A DNA stretch of 64,000 nt from Gordonia sp. KTR9 (lineage in GTDB: Bacteria; Actinomycetota; Actinomycetes; Mycobacteriales; Mycobacteriaceae), in assembly GCF_000143885.2 (NCBI RefSeq), contig NC_018581.1, positions 992,001-1,056,000 on the forward strand, given 5' to 3'. Position 1 is the stretch's first letter; every line of letters starts with the position of its first letter. The position numbers were made by a program, and so were the translations under genes. Positions 51,560 to 59,245 of this stretch are shown in pieces. Below the pieces are notes generated by a model. The model worked only from the letters and a program-made list of their open reading frames with translations, was not told the DNA's origin and did no database searches.

Positions 51560-54126
51560 TGCCGAGCCGGGGTACTCGACCCTCCGCCCTGCTCGCCGGT
51601 CTCACGCGCATCCGGCTGCTGAACCTGCGCGAGATCCGTACCCATCGGTTGCGCCTGCTCACGTCGCTGGCGGTGGTGGTCGTGTCGTCGGCGTTGCTGA
51701 TCGCGGTACTCGGGACCTACGGGTCGGCGTCGGAATCGGTGCGCGAGTTCAACAACGCGGTGTCGGGTGTCGCCGACATCGAGGTCGCGGGCATCACCGA
51801 CACCGGGGTCGACGAGTCCCTGGCCGGCGAGATCCGTCGCGACGTCGATGCGGCGGCGGCCGTCGTGCCGATGATCCGCGGGTCGGTCGTCGTCGACGGT
51901 TCGGCCGTGCCGCTGCTCGGCTCCGACCAGCGCGTCACCCAGCTGTCGGGCAGTCTGCGAGCCGCCGTGCAGCAGGAGCAGGCGGGTGGTCCGCAGTCGG
52001 CGACCGTCGATCTCGATCGCCTGCGTACCGGCGTGTTCGTCGGTCCGGGTCTCGGGCTCGAGCGCGGAGACCGCCTGTCGGTCAACGGGATCGACGTCGA
52101 GGTCCTCGAAGTGCTCGGCAACGCGCAGGCCGCGGGCCTCAACAGCGGCCGCTTCGTCTTCGCCTATGTCGATCTCGCGCAACGGCTCGTCGGACTCGAG
52201 GGCCGCCTCGACTCGATCCTCGTCGTGACCGAACCGGGCGCCGACGTGTCCGCGGTTCGCGCGCAGGTGAAGGGCATCGTGGACGGCCGCGCGGTGGTGG
52301 TCGACCCGGACTTCCGCGCCAAACAGGCCGAGGTCGCGAGTTCGGTGACCCGCGATGCGACCCTGCTGGTCTCGCTGGTGTCGCTGGTGATCGCCGCCTT
52401 CCTGGTGTTCAACACGATGAACATGGCGGTGGCGTCGCGGCGCAGGTCGCTCGCGATGATCCGTGCGTTGGGCGCCAAGCGGTCTCACCTCGTCGGTGAC
52501 ATGCTCGGCGAGGCCGCGTTGATGGGTCTGGTCGGCGGCGCGCTCGGCATCCCGCTCGGGATCCTGGCCGGGCGGGCCGTGATCGGCAGCCTGCCCGAAC
52601 CACCGGCCGACTCGGTCGGCACCGTCATCAACTACCACCTGCCGGCCTATGCGCCCGCGGCCGCGGTGATCGCCTGCGTGGTGGCGTGTGTCGCGGCGAC
52701 GACGCTGGCCGCGCGGTCGGTGTTCGCGGTCTCGCCGGTGGAGGCGATGGCTCCCGTGGAGGTGTCGGACTCCGCGTCCCGGCGTGGTCCCGCGGTGGTG
52801 GTCGCAGCCGTCCTCGGCGTCGCCGGCCTCATCGCGTCGTGGGTCATCGTGTCGACGGTGCCGGGCCGGCCGGCCATCCTCGCCGGTGTCTTCTATCTGG
52901 TCGGCGCGCTGCTCCTGTGTTTCGCGCTGTCGAAGCCGTTGGCCTGGGCGGTGGTTCGGGTGGCGCGCTGGTTCGGCGGTCCCGGGCAGCTCGCGTCGGT
53001 GAACACCGAGCGAGCCCCGCGGCGCGCGTGGGCGACGTTGATGACGGTCGCGGTGGCCATCGCGGTCGGGATGGGGACATCGGGCGCGCTGGACAATCTG
53101 GTCTCCTCGATGTCGAAATCCCTCGACGGGCTGGGTGATCCGGACTTCTACGTGTCGTCGACGTCGGCCGCGACCCTGCCCCTGGGGCCGATCCTGCCGG
53201 CGTCGGTGGCCGAGCGCGTCACCGCGGTTCCCGGCGTCACCGAGGTGGTCGGTGGCCAGTGGGCCGCGGTGAACATCGGCGAGAGCAAGGCGAATGTGCA
53301 AGGGCTCGAGCCGGGTTCGCGGGCTCCGTTCATGCGCAAGGCCTCGCCGGAGGCGGTGGCGAGAGTGCTCGCCGGGGACGGCATCCTGATGTCGAATGTC
53401 CTCGCGCGGGCGCTGGACGTGGACACCGGCAGCACGGTGGAACTCGCGACTCCCAACGGCCCACGGCAGACGGTGGTGCGTGACACGGTCGACTACGTCT
53501 CCCTCGATTCCGGGGTGGCGGCCATGTCGCAGGAGTTGCTGGCCGACTGGTTCGATCGCGACGGTGACACCTACCTGCAGGTGATCACCTCGCCCGACGC
53601 CGACCCGGTTCAGGTCCGCCGGGACCTTGATGCGCTGGTCCAGAACGTCCCGACGACGGGCAACAAACCGATCAGCGTCTACAGCGGCGCGGAGGCCCTC
53701 GCCGCGACCCAGGCCACCGTCGAGCAGGCGGGCGCGTTCGCGGTCGCCATCCAGTGGATCGTCGCCGGTGCAGCCGCGATCGCACTACTCAACACGCTGC
53801 TGCTGTCGGTTCTCGAACGCCGGCGCGAGCTCGGCGTCCTACGGGCCATGGGCGCCTCGCGCAGGTTCGTCTCCCGCACGGTGCTCGCCGAGGCGGGTGC
53901 GGTCGCCCTGGTCGGGTCGGTGGTGGGCGTCGTCCTCGGTGCTGCGATGCATCTGCTCAGCAACCAGATCCTGACCATCACGACGTCGCTGACCGTGCTC
54001 TACTCGCCGCGGCCGTCGGCCCTGCTCTTCGTGACCATCGCGGTCGCGTTGTGCCTGGTCGGCGCGTTCATACCCGCGGTCCGTGCCGGCCGGATGAACA
54101 TCAGCGAGTCGATCCAGAACGAGTAG
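51559..54126 (+). CDS. FtsX-like ABC permease (two FtsX domains)
   Basis: The 855-residue protein has an N-terminal helix (LLTSLAVVVVSSALLIAVLG), an outer MacB-like domain, an FtsX core of helices near residues 270-420 (ATLLVSLVSLVIAAFLVFNTMNMA...SRRRSLAMIRALGAKRSHLVGDMLGEA), two more central helices, a second outer domain (about 530-710), and a second FtsX core (FAVAIQWIVAGAAAIALLNTLLLSVLERRRELGVLRAMGASRRFVSRTVLAEAGAVAL). The RxELGxLRAxGASxxxV signature is clear in both. It exports or extracts an unknown substrate, perhaps a lipid, peptide or lipoprotein, powered by the ATPase. Start GTG 51559. Confidence 0.9.
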   Translation: MPSRGTRPSALLAGLTRIRLLNLREIRTHRLRLLTSLAVVVVSSALLIAVLGTYGSASESVREFNNAVSGVADIEVAGITDTGVDESLAGEIRRDVDAAAAVVPMIRGSVVVDGSAVPLLGSDQRVTQLSGSLRAAVQQEQAGGPQSATVDLDRLRTGVFVGPGLGLERGDRLSVNGIDVEVLEVLGNAQAAGLNSGRFVFAYVDLAQRLVGLEGRLDSILVVTEPGADVSAVRAQVKGIVDGRAVVVDPDFRAKQAEVASSVTRDATLLVSLVSLVIAAFLVFNTMNMAVASRRRSLAMIRALGAKRSHLVGDMLGEAALMGLVGGALGIPLGILAGRAVIGSLPEPPADSVGTVINYHLPAYAPAAAVIACVVACVAATTLAARSVFAVSPVEAMAPVEVSDSASRRGPAVVVAAVLGVAGLIASWVIVSTVPGRPAILAGVFYLVGALLLCFALSKPLAWAVVRVARWFGGPGQLASVNTERAPRRAWATLMTVAVAIAVGMGTSGALDNLVSSMSKSLDGLGDPDFYVSSTSAATLPLGPILPASVAERVTAVPGVTEVVGGQWAAVNIGESKANVQGLEPGSRAPFMRKASPEAVARVLAGDGILMSNVLARALDVDTGSTVELATPNGPRQTVVRDTVDYVSLDSGVAAMSQELLADWFDRDGDTYLQVITSPDADPVQVRRDLDALVQNVPTTGNKPISVYSGAEALAATQATVEQAGAFAVAIQWIVAGAAAIALLNTLLLSVLERRRELGVLRAMGASRRFVSRTVLAEAGAVALVGSVVGVVLGAAMHLLSNQILTITTSLTVLYSPRPSALLFVTIAVALCLVGAFIPAVRAGRMNISESIQNE

Positions 54127-54173
54127 TACGGCCCGCGGACCCGCGACCGGGCGAGATGCCGCATTCCCCGCTC

Positions 54174-54213
54174 GTCAACAATTCTTGACAAGACCGTCGT
54201 GTCAACATAACCT
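54174..54213 (+). promoter_or_regulatory. Consensus promoter with overlapping inverted repeats upstream of the HTH/Clp-N pair
   Basis: A -35 TTGACA (54185-54190), an exact 17-nt spacer and a -10 TAACCT (54208-54213) lead, after 6 nt, to ATG 54220, so the transcript should be leaderless. Half-site TTGAC/GTCAA occurs at 54174-54178, 54185-54189 and 54201-54205, making GTCAA-N6-TTGAC and TTGACA-N9-TGTCAA palindromes over the -35 and spacer. The HTH protein is the likely ligand (autoregulation). Confidence 0.7.
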
Positions 54214-54219
54214 GACACC

Positions 54220-54501
54220 ATGCACGACGACCACAGCACCGACACCGCACCCGACGCATCGAGCGCCGAGCTGGCCGGGGACGCCGCGAGCGGCGACCCG
54301 GCGAGGGGCCTGGCCGCGGTACGCGCACTGCGCACCCTGGCCGACCGACTCGAGGACGTGCAGGTGGCCAACGCCCGTGCCAACGGGTGGAGCTGGCAGG
54401 CGATCGCAGAAGTACTGCAGATCAGCCGACAGGCCGTGCATCAGAAGCACTCACAACGTGAGGCCCGTGCGAGCGGGCCAGAAGGAGATTCAGATGTTTG
54501 A
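54220..54501 (+). CDS. Small helix-turn-helix protein paired with a Clp-N protein
   Basis: The 93-residue protein has an acidic, Ala/Asp-rich N-terminus (1-30) and a helical C-terminal part [48 protein letters not shown], in which NGWSWQAIAEVLQISRQAVHQK is a helix-turn-helix like sigma-70 region 4. Such proteins are commonly linked to genes for Clp N-domain proteins. The start ATG has a -10 box 6 nt upstream and no ribosome site. The next gene overlaps by 8 nt. Confidence 0.85.
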   Translation: MHDDHSTDTAPDASSAELAGDAASGDPARGLAAVRALRTLADRLEDVQVANARANGWSWQAIAEVLQISRQAVHQKHSQREARASGPEGDSDV

Positions 54502-55390
54502 GCGAATCAGTCGCGATGACAAGATGCTGCTGGCTTTCGCCACGCAGGAGGCCGGCGACCTGGGTCACCGGCAACTCGGTAACGACCACCTGATCCTGGG
54601 CATGCTCTGCAATGCCCGGAGCCCGCTGTTCGCGCTGCTCGCCGACCATGGCCTGACGCTGTCGTCGGCCCGGGAGGCGGTACGTCAGTACCACGACGAG
54701 CACGCGGGTCGGTCCGACACCGCGGAGACCGCCGACGACGAGTCGTTCCGCGAACGCTATGAGGAGGACCGAGATGCACTGCGCACGATCGGGATCGACC
54801 TCGACAAGGTCCGCGAGGCGGTGCGCGGGCGGTTCGGTGAGGACCTGCCCGACGGGTGGGGCGAGCGCGCCGAGCGCGGACCCCGAGGTCGTGGTCGCGG
54901 GAGACGTGGGGACGGACGCCGTGGGGAAGGACGAGGGGACCATGGTCACCGCCACGGCCGCGGTCGCGGCCCCCGGCCCGACTGCGGTCCCGAGGGCTTC
55001 GGCCCGGGTCCTTTCGGCCCGGGTCCTTTCGGTCCGGGCGCCTTCGGACCGGGCGCCTTCGGACCGGGTCCCTGGGGCCAGGGTTTCGGCCCCGGTCCGG
55101 GCGGACCGTTCGCCGGGGAGGGGCCGTGGGAGCCGGGGCGCGGCCGGCGCGGACCGCGAGGCCGGGGTTCCCGGCCGCGCTTCGCGAGCGACACCCGGGA
55201 CGCCTTCGGCCGGGCCATGGAGATCGCGCGGGAACGGGGCGACCGACGGCTGCGCGCCGAGTACCTGCTGCTCGGGATCATCGACACCGCCGACGATGCA
55301 TCGCGGGCACTGATCGAATCCGCCACCACCGCAGCGGAACTCCGCGCGGCCGTGGTGGCGATCCTGCCCGACGTCGAGGCCCAGGTCTGA
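54494..55390 (+). CDS. Double Clp-N domain protein with RG- and FGPG-repeat linker, no AAA domain
   Basis: The 298-residue product has one Clp-N (ClpC/ClpA N-terminal repeat) half at 1-75 (MFERISRDDKMLLAFATQEAGDLGHRQLGNDHLILGML) and a second at about 230-298 (DTRDAFGRAMEIARERGDRRLRAEYLLLGII). Between them lie a highly basic RG/GRG run (about 130-165) and FGPGP/FGPGA units repeated about six times (about 170-200). No ATPase follows, so it cannot be a ClpC; it may serve as an adaptor or decoy for substrates or for ClpC, or bind nucleic acid via the RG run. Ribosome site GAAGGAG. The promoter suggests stress control. Confidence 0.82.
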   Translation: MFERISRDDKMLLAFATQEAGDLGHRQLGNDHLILGMLCNARSPLFALLADHGLTLSSAREAVRQYHDEHAGRSDTAETADDESFRERYEEDRDALRTIGIDLDKVREAVRGRFGEDLPDGWGERAERGPRGRGRGRRGDGRRGEGRGDHGHRHGRGRGPRPDCGPEGFGPGPFGPGPFGPGAFGPGAFGPGPWGQGFGPGPGGPFAGEGPWEPGRGRRGPRGRGSRPRFASDTRDAFGRAMEIARERGDRRLRAEYLLLGIIDTADDASRALIESATTAAELRAAVVAILPDVEAQV

Positions 55391-55408
55391 TCCCGGGAAC
55401 GGCCGGCC

Positions 55409-56287
55409 TCAGGTCAGTGCGAGTGTGACCGCCGTGACGACCGCCCACGCGAGCATCGCCTTGCCGGTGGTACCGATCGACGGGATCAGACCGGGGCCGG
55501 CCGCACCCGTCCTCACCGGCGTGTAGGCCTGCCACAGCAGCGGGAACGTCACCAGCCCGACCAGCGCCCATGGGGTCGCGAAGGCCAGCACCACGCTCAT
55601 CGCGAGCGGGGTCAGGAGCAGCGCCGCGAAGAGGATCCGGGTCCGGGCGTCGCCGAGGCGCACGGCGAGCGTGATCTTGCCGGACTCGGTGTCGCTGGGG
55701 ATGTCTCGCAGGTTGTTGACCACCAGCACGCTGCTCGAGATCGCGCCGACGCCGACCGCGCAGGCCAGCCCGACCCAGTCGATGCGGCCCGAGGAGACGT
55801 ACTGGGTGCCGAGGACGGCGACGAGTCCGAAGAAGGTGAACACCGCGACCTCACCCCAACCGGCGTACCCGTAGGGGCGCTTGCCGCCGGTGTAGAACCA
55901 GGCGCCGGCGATGCAGATCGCCCCGACCAGCACGAGCCACCACGCGGTCGCGATCGCGAGCACGAGCCCGCAGACCGCGCCGATCCCGAAGCACAGGAAC
56001 GCGGCGGTCTTCACGGCCTTCGGCGAGGCGACACCCGAGCCGACCAGGCGCATCGGGCCGACGCGGTCGTCGTCGGTTCCGCGCACACCGTCGGAGTAGT
56101 CGTTGGCGAAGTTCACGCCGATGATGAACGCGACGGCCACCGCGAGCGCGAGTACCGACTTCCACCACGTCACGTCGCCGGCGTGCAGGGCCGCGCCGAC
56201 GCCGGCCACGACCGGCGCGATGGCGTTGGGGAGCGTGCGCGGACGAGCGCCCTGAATCCACTGCGAAGGGGTAGCCACGGAGTTCAT
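55409..56287 (-). CDS. menA: 1,4-dihydroxy-2-naphthoate prenyltransferase
   Basis: MenA attaches the polyprenyl chain to dihydroxynaphthoate, giving demethylmenaquinone in the membrane. The 292-residue UbiA-family protein has about eight helices and the Asp-rich prenyl-diphosphate motif [27 protein letters not shown] (near 65-90) and a second one [22 protein letters not shown] (near 190-210). [18 protein letters not shown] opens the protein. Start ATG 56287; longer upstream reading rejected. Confidence 0.94.
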   Translation of the reverse strand: MNSVATPSQWIQGARPRTLPNAIAPVVAGVGAALHAGDVTWWKSVLALAVAVAFIIGVNFANDYSDGVRGTDDDRVGPMRLVGSGVASPKAVKTAAFLCFGIGAVCGLVLAIATAWWLVLVGAICIAGAWFYTGGKRPYGYAGWGEVAVFTFFGLVAVLGTQYVSSGRIDWVGLACAVGVGAISSSVLVVNNLRDIPSDTESGKITLAVRLGDARTRILFAALLLTPLAMSVVLAFATPWALVGLVTFPLLWQAYTPVRTGAAGPGLIPSIGTTGKAMLAWAVVTAVTLALT

Positions 56288-56321
56288 CGTGTCACGGGGT
56301 CGCGCCGGTGCGGCGGCGGCC

Positions 56322-56384
56322 CAGCAGGTGTCGCTCGACGTTGCTCCTCGCGCTACGAGACGCGACACCTGCCTCAGATGTCGC
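56322..56384. repeat. Palindromic extragenic repeat between menA and the broken gene
   Basis: A 23-nt near-palindrome starting GCGACACCTGCCTCAGATG and ending TCGC lies at 56362-56384. Its first 11 nt are also present inverted at 56323-56333, so the stretch can fold into two alternative hairpins. An identical 23-mer occurs at 57364-57386. Confidence 0.75.
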
Positions 56385-56448
56385 GGAGGGTTGCGCGACG
56401 CGGGGAAGCGGGTGGAACCCGCGTGAGGCTTGGTGCGTCTGACTTTTC

Positions 56449-57323
56449 ATGCATCTCCCCCCTGGACTCCGCGCGCTCGCTCGTGACCACGACGGCCTGA
56501 TCACCGCGGCCCAGGCCCGTGAACACGACCTCGACCGGTGGGCAGTCCGCCGCCGGGTGGCGGCAGGTGACTGGATTCGTGTGGGACCACGCCTGTACCG
56601 GCTCGCCGATCATCCGGCGACCGAACGAACCCGAGCTCGGATCGCCACCTTGTCGGTAGGTCCCCGAGCGGTGCTGTCGGGCCTCGCGGCCGCGTGGTGG
56701 CTCGGCGTCGTCGACGAGCTACCCGTGGTCATGACCGTGACCGCACCTCGAAGCCGGCACGGCGGGGCGGTCATGGGCGTGCGGATCGTTCACCGCACCC
56801 TCGCCGACGCGGACCTTCTGGTACGCAGCGACCTTCGGGTGACGGGAATCGCGTTGTCGGTGCTGGAAGGTGCGGTCGAAAGCGGCGTCGAAGTCATCGA
56901 CGCCGCACTGCAGAAGCACCTCTCACCATCGAACGTCTCGGTGAGGCCTACCAGCGTCGGCGCGGGTGCCTCGGCGCTGTCGAGATGGGGCAGACGATTA
57001 CGTTGCTGGAAACCGGTGCACGGTCGGCTGCGGAGCGTCTCGCGGTACAGGTCATGCGCGACGCGGGTCTCACTGGCTGGGCGGCCAACCATCCGAGCTG
57101 TGGGTACGTGATCGACTTCGCCTTTCTCGACCGGATGGTGGCGGTGGAGATCGACGGATTTGCCTTCCACCGCGACGCGCAGACGTTTCAGCGTGACCGC
57201 GCCCGACGCAACGCGCTCATCGCGGCCGGCTGGACGGTGCTGAACTACACCTGGGGTGACCTCCGTGCCCGAGCCCACTACGTCGCGACGTCGATCAGCC
57301 AGGCGCTCGCGACCGCTGCCTGA
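56449..57323 (+). pseudogene. Frameshifted AbiEi-type antitoxin/DUF559 protein
   Basis: The first part (56449 to about 56925) encodes an N-terminal winged helix of the AbiEi antitoxin type: LRALARDHDGLITAAQAREHDLDRWAVRRRVAAGDWIRVGPRLYRL, then LSGLAAAWWLGVVDELPVVMTVTAPRSRHG. The second part, in the next frame from about 56926, continues with TIERLGEAYQRRRGCLGAVEMGQ and a DUF559 (very short patch repair-like nuclease) domain: GYVIDFAFLDRMVAVEIDGFAFHRDAQTFQRDRARRNALIAAGWTVLNYTWGDL, with the D-ExD/H residues intact. A CTCTC at 56920-56924, where one CTC would join ALQKHL to TIERLG, indicates a two-base duplication. It may be a true pseudogene or a sequencing error. Confidence 0.85.
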
Positions 57324-57363
57324 ATGCAGCTGTCGTGCAACGGTGCGCCCAGCGCCACGAATG

Positions 57364-57386
57364 GCGACACCTGCCTCAGATGTCGC
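57364..57386. repeat. Second copy of the 23-nt palindrome
   Basis: It is identical to 56362-56384, in the same orientation, 1002 bp away, so the two copies bracket the broken AbiEi/DUF559 gene. Confidence 0.8.
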
Positions 57387-57406
57387 CGATCGGGGCGGAC
57401 TTGAAT

Positions 57407-58567
57407 TCAGGAACCGAAGCGAGCCCGCAACGCGCGGCGGTCGTACTTGCCGGGGCCGCGCAGGGGGAGTGCGTCGAGTTCGACGATCCGCCGGGGTGCC
57501 GCGTAGCGGTCGAGCCGGTCGATGACCGATCCGCGAATGCGGTTGACGTCGAGGCGTTCTCCGGGACGGACCACGACGAACGCGGTCACCGCCTCGCCGA
57601 GCCGGTCGTCGGGGAGCCCGACGACGACGCATTCGGCGACCGCGGCGTCGTCGGCGATCACGGCCTCGACGACCTGCGGTACCACGGTCAGCCCGCCGGT
57701 CGAGATGGCCTCGTCGGCGCGGCCGACGATGCTGAGCAGCCCGGCGTCGTCGACGACCCCGAGGTCGTCGGTACGAAAGCAACCCGGCTCGGCGAACGCC
57801 GGATGGTCGGGCAGATTGCGGTATCCGGAGGCGACGACCGGGCCGCCGAGCAGGACGCGGCCCACGCCGTCGGGGGCGGGGTCGGCGATGCGGACCGAGA
57901 CACCGTCGAGAGGCCGCCCGTCGTAGACGCAACCACCGGCCGTCTCGCTCATCCCGTATGTCGCGACGACCGGGAGGCCCTCGGCGACTGCTCTGTCCCA
58001 CAACGGCTTCGGAGTCGCCGCTCCGCCGACGAGGATCGCGTCGAGCGTACGCGAGGCGGCCGTCGCGGCGGGATGGTCGAGAATCTTGACCAGCTGGGTG
58101 GGAACCAGCGAGGTGTACCGCCGCGGACCGTCGAGCTCGCATATGGCACGCGCGTACACGTCGGGATCGAAACCGGTACGTAAGTCCAGGATCGCCGGGG
58201 TCTGGCCGGCGGTCAGCGCGCGGAGGATGACCTGCAGGCCGGCGATGTGATGGGGCGCGAGCGCCAGCAACCAGTTGCCGGGCCCGCCCAGGCGATCGGC
58301 AGTGGCCCGCGACGACGCGGCGAGGGTCGCGGGGGAGTGCTGCGCACCCTTCGGGGTGCCCGTCGACCCCGAGGTCGAGACGACCAGGGACACCCGGTCG
58401 TCGATCGGAGCCCCTACGTCCAGCGCGGAACCGAGTTCGGCCGCAGCGCGGGCGTCGTCGGGCACGGGCAGCACGGCCGTCGAGCCGTCGAGGACGGCAC
58501 GCAGGTCGTCGACCCGGTCGAGGACCGCCGGCGTGGCGGGCAGCAGAAGCGGGCGCAGGGATCTCAG
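57407..58567 (-). CDS. menE: o-Succinylbenzoate-CoA ligase
   Basis: MenE activates o-succinylbenzoate with ATP and CoA in menaquinone synthesis. The enzyme has the P-loop VVSTSGSTGTPKGAQHS, HHIAGLQVILRAL, YGMSETAGGCVYDGRPL, FRTDDLGVVDDAGLLSIVGRADE and C-terminal GPGKYDRRALRARFGS with the catalytic Lys. The N-terminus is unclear: no ATG/GTG/TTG lies between the previous gene's end and residue about 30 of the fold. I place the start at CTG 58567, which overlaps the DUF3349 stop (CTGA) and has GGGGA 6 nt upstream. ATG 58651 is the alternative, but its extra sequence is an off-frame reading of the DUF3349 tail. Confidence 0.88.
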   Translation of the reverse strand: MRSLRPLLLPATPAVLDRVDDLRAVLDGSTAVLPVPDDARAAAELGSALDVGAPIDDRVSLVVSTSGSTGTPKGAQHSPATLAASSRATADRLGGPGNWLLALAPHHIAGLQVILRALTAGQTPAILDLRTGFDPDVYARAICELDGPRRYTSLVPTQLVKILDHPAATAASRTLDAILVGGAATPKPLWDRAVAEGLPVVATYGMSETAGGCVYDGRPLDGVSVRIADPAPDGVGRVLLGGPVVASGYRNLPDHPAFAEPGCFRTDDLGVVDDAGLLSIVGRADEAISTGGLTVVPQVVEAVIADDAAVAECVVVGLPDDRLGEAVTAFVVVRPGERLDVNRIRGSVIDRLDRYAAPRRIVELDALPLRGPGKYDRRALRARFGS

Positions 58568-58965
58568 GACGGATCCCCGTCGGTCGGATCGTTCCTGTCG
58601 GGATCGGCGCTGTCTGGATCGTCCCCGTCGGGGTCGTCGCTGAACGGCCATCCCCGGGAGATGAGGTGTGCACGCACCCGCGAGATGTCGTCCTCGTGGG
58701 GCAGGTCACGGGTGTAGTGGGTGATCTTCACTGCGGTGTCGATCCGGGAGATCGGCTCGGGTGGCGGCGGCGACTCGCGGACGAGCTCGGCCGACACCTG
58801 GGTCACCTCGTCGTCGGTCAGTTGTCGTCGTAGCAGCGCGACGAGCGGTATGTAGTCGTTGTGAGGGACGCCGTCGGGGTATCCGGCGCGCAACCACTCC
58901 ACGACCTTCTGCAGAAGCGTCGGGCGGTCCACGGCGTGGCTCCGATCAGAAGCGGGGACGATCAC
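58564..58965 (-). CDS. DUF3349 protein (Rv0543c-like)
   Basis: The 133-residue protein has the DUF3349 fold: LLQKVVEWLRAGYPDGVPHNDYIPLVALLRRQLTDDEVTQVSAELV (about 17-65) and ITHYTRDLPHEDDISRVRAHLISRGWPF. The tail is made of Asp/Pro-rich repeats (DDPDG, DDPDS, DPDRN, DPTDG). In M. tuberculosis the homologue has the same position between menE and pitA; the function is unknown. GTG 58965 overlaps the stop of the upstream membrane gene. Confidence 0.85.
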   Translation of the reverse strand: MIVPASDRSHAVDRPTLLQKVVEWLRAGYPDGVPHNDYIPLVALLRRQLTDDEVTQVSAELVRESPPPPEPISRIDTAVKITHYTRDLPHEDDISRVRAHLISRGWPFSDDPDGDDPDSADPDRNDPTDGDPS

Positions 58966-59243
58966 TTGTAGCCGAACGGGAAGAGCTTGATTCCGGTGTA
59001 GTAGTAGATCGTCTGCCGGGTGATCCAGAGGATCCCGACGACGATCACCAGGATGACGATGGCGAAGATCACATACGCCAGGGCCTTCAGCGCAGGATGC
59101 GGGTCGGAGGCGGCCCCGTCGGCGTCGACGGCACCGTTGCCGAGGGACTGCACTCGCAGTCCGATGGCGAACAGAGCGGGTAGGCCTGCCCCGAACGCCA
59201 GTCCGACGACGAGTACTTTGCCGATGGCCTCGAAGGTGTCCAC
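58962..59243 (-). CDS. Small two-helix membrane protein (Rv0544c-like)
   Basis: The 93-residue protein has two membrane helices (AIGKVLVVGLAFGAGLPALFAIGLRV and LKALAYVIFAIVILVIVVGILWIT) and a short aromatic tail ITRQTIYYYTGIKLFPFGYK. GTG 59243 begins 2 nt after the pitA stop, with AGGAG upstream, so it is coupled to PitA and may belong functionally to phosphate uptake. The function is unknown. Confidence 0.82.
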   Translation of the reverse strand: MDTFEAIGKVLVVGLAFGAGLPALFAIGLRVQSLGNGAVDADGAASDPHPALKALAYVIFAIVILVIVVGILWITRQTIYYYTGIKLFPFGYK

Positions 59244-59245
59244 TC

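Noticed and set aside
51556..53301. 581-codon frame opposite the FtsX permease
   Set aside because: Low-complexity Arg/His/Gln/Asp composition, no motif, opposite a conserved protein.
55000..55090. FGPG-coding repeat as a non-coding tandem array
   Set aside because: The repeats keep the frame of the Clp-N protein between two conserved halves.
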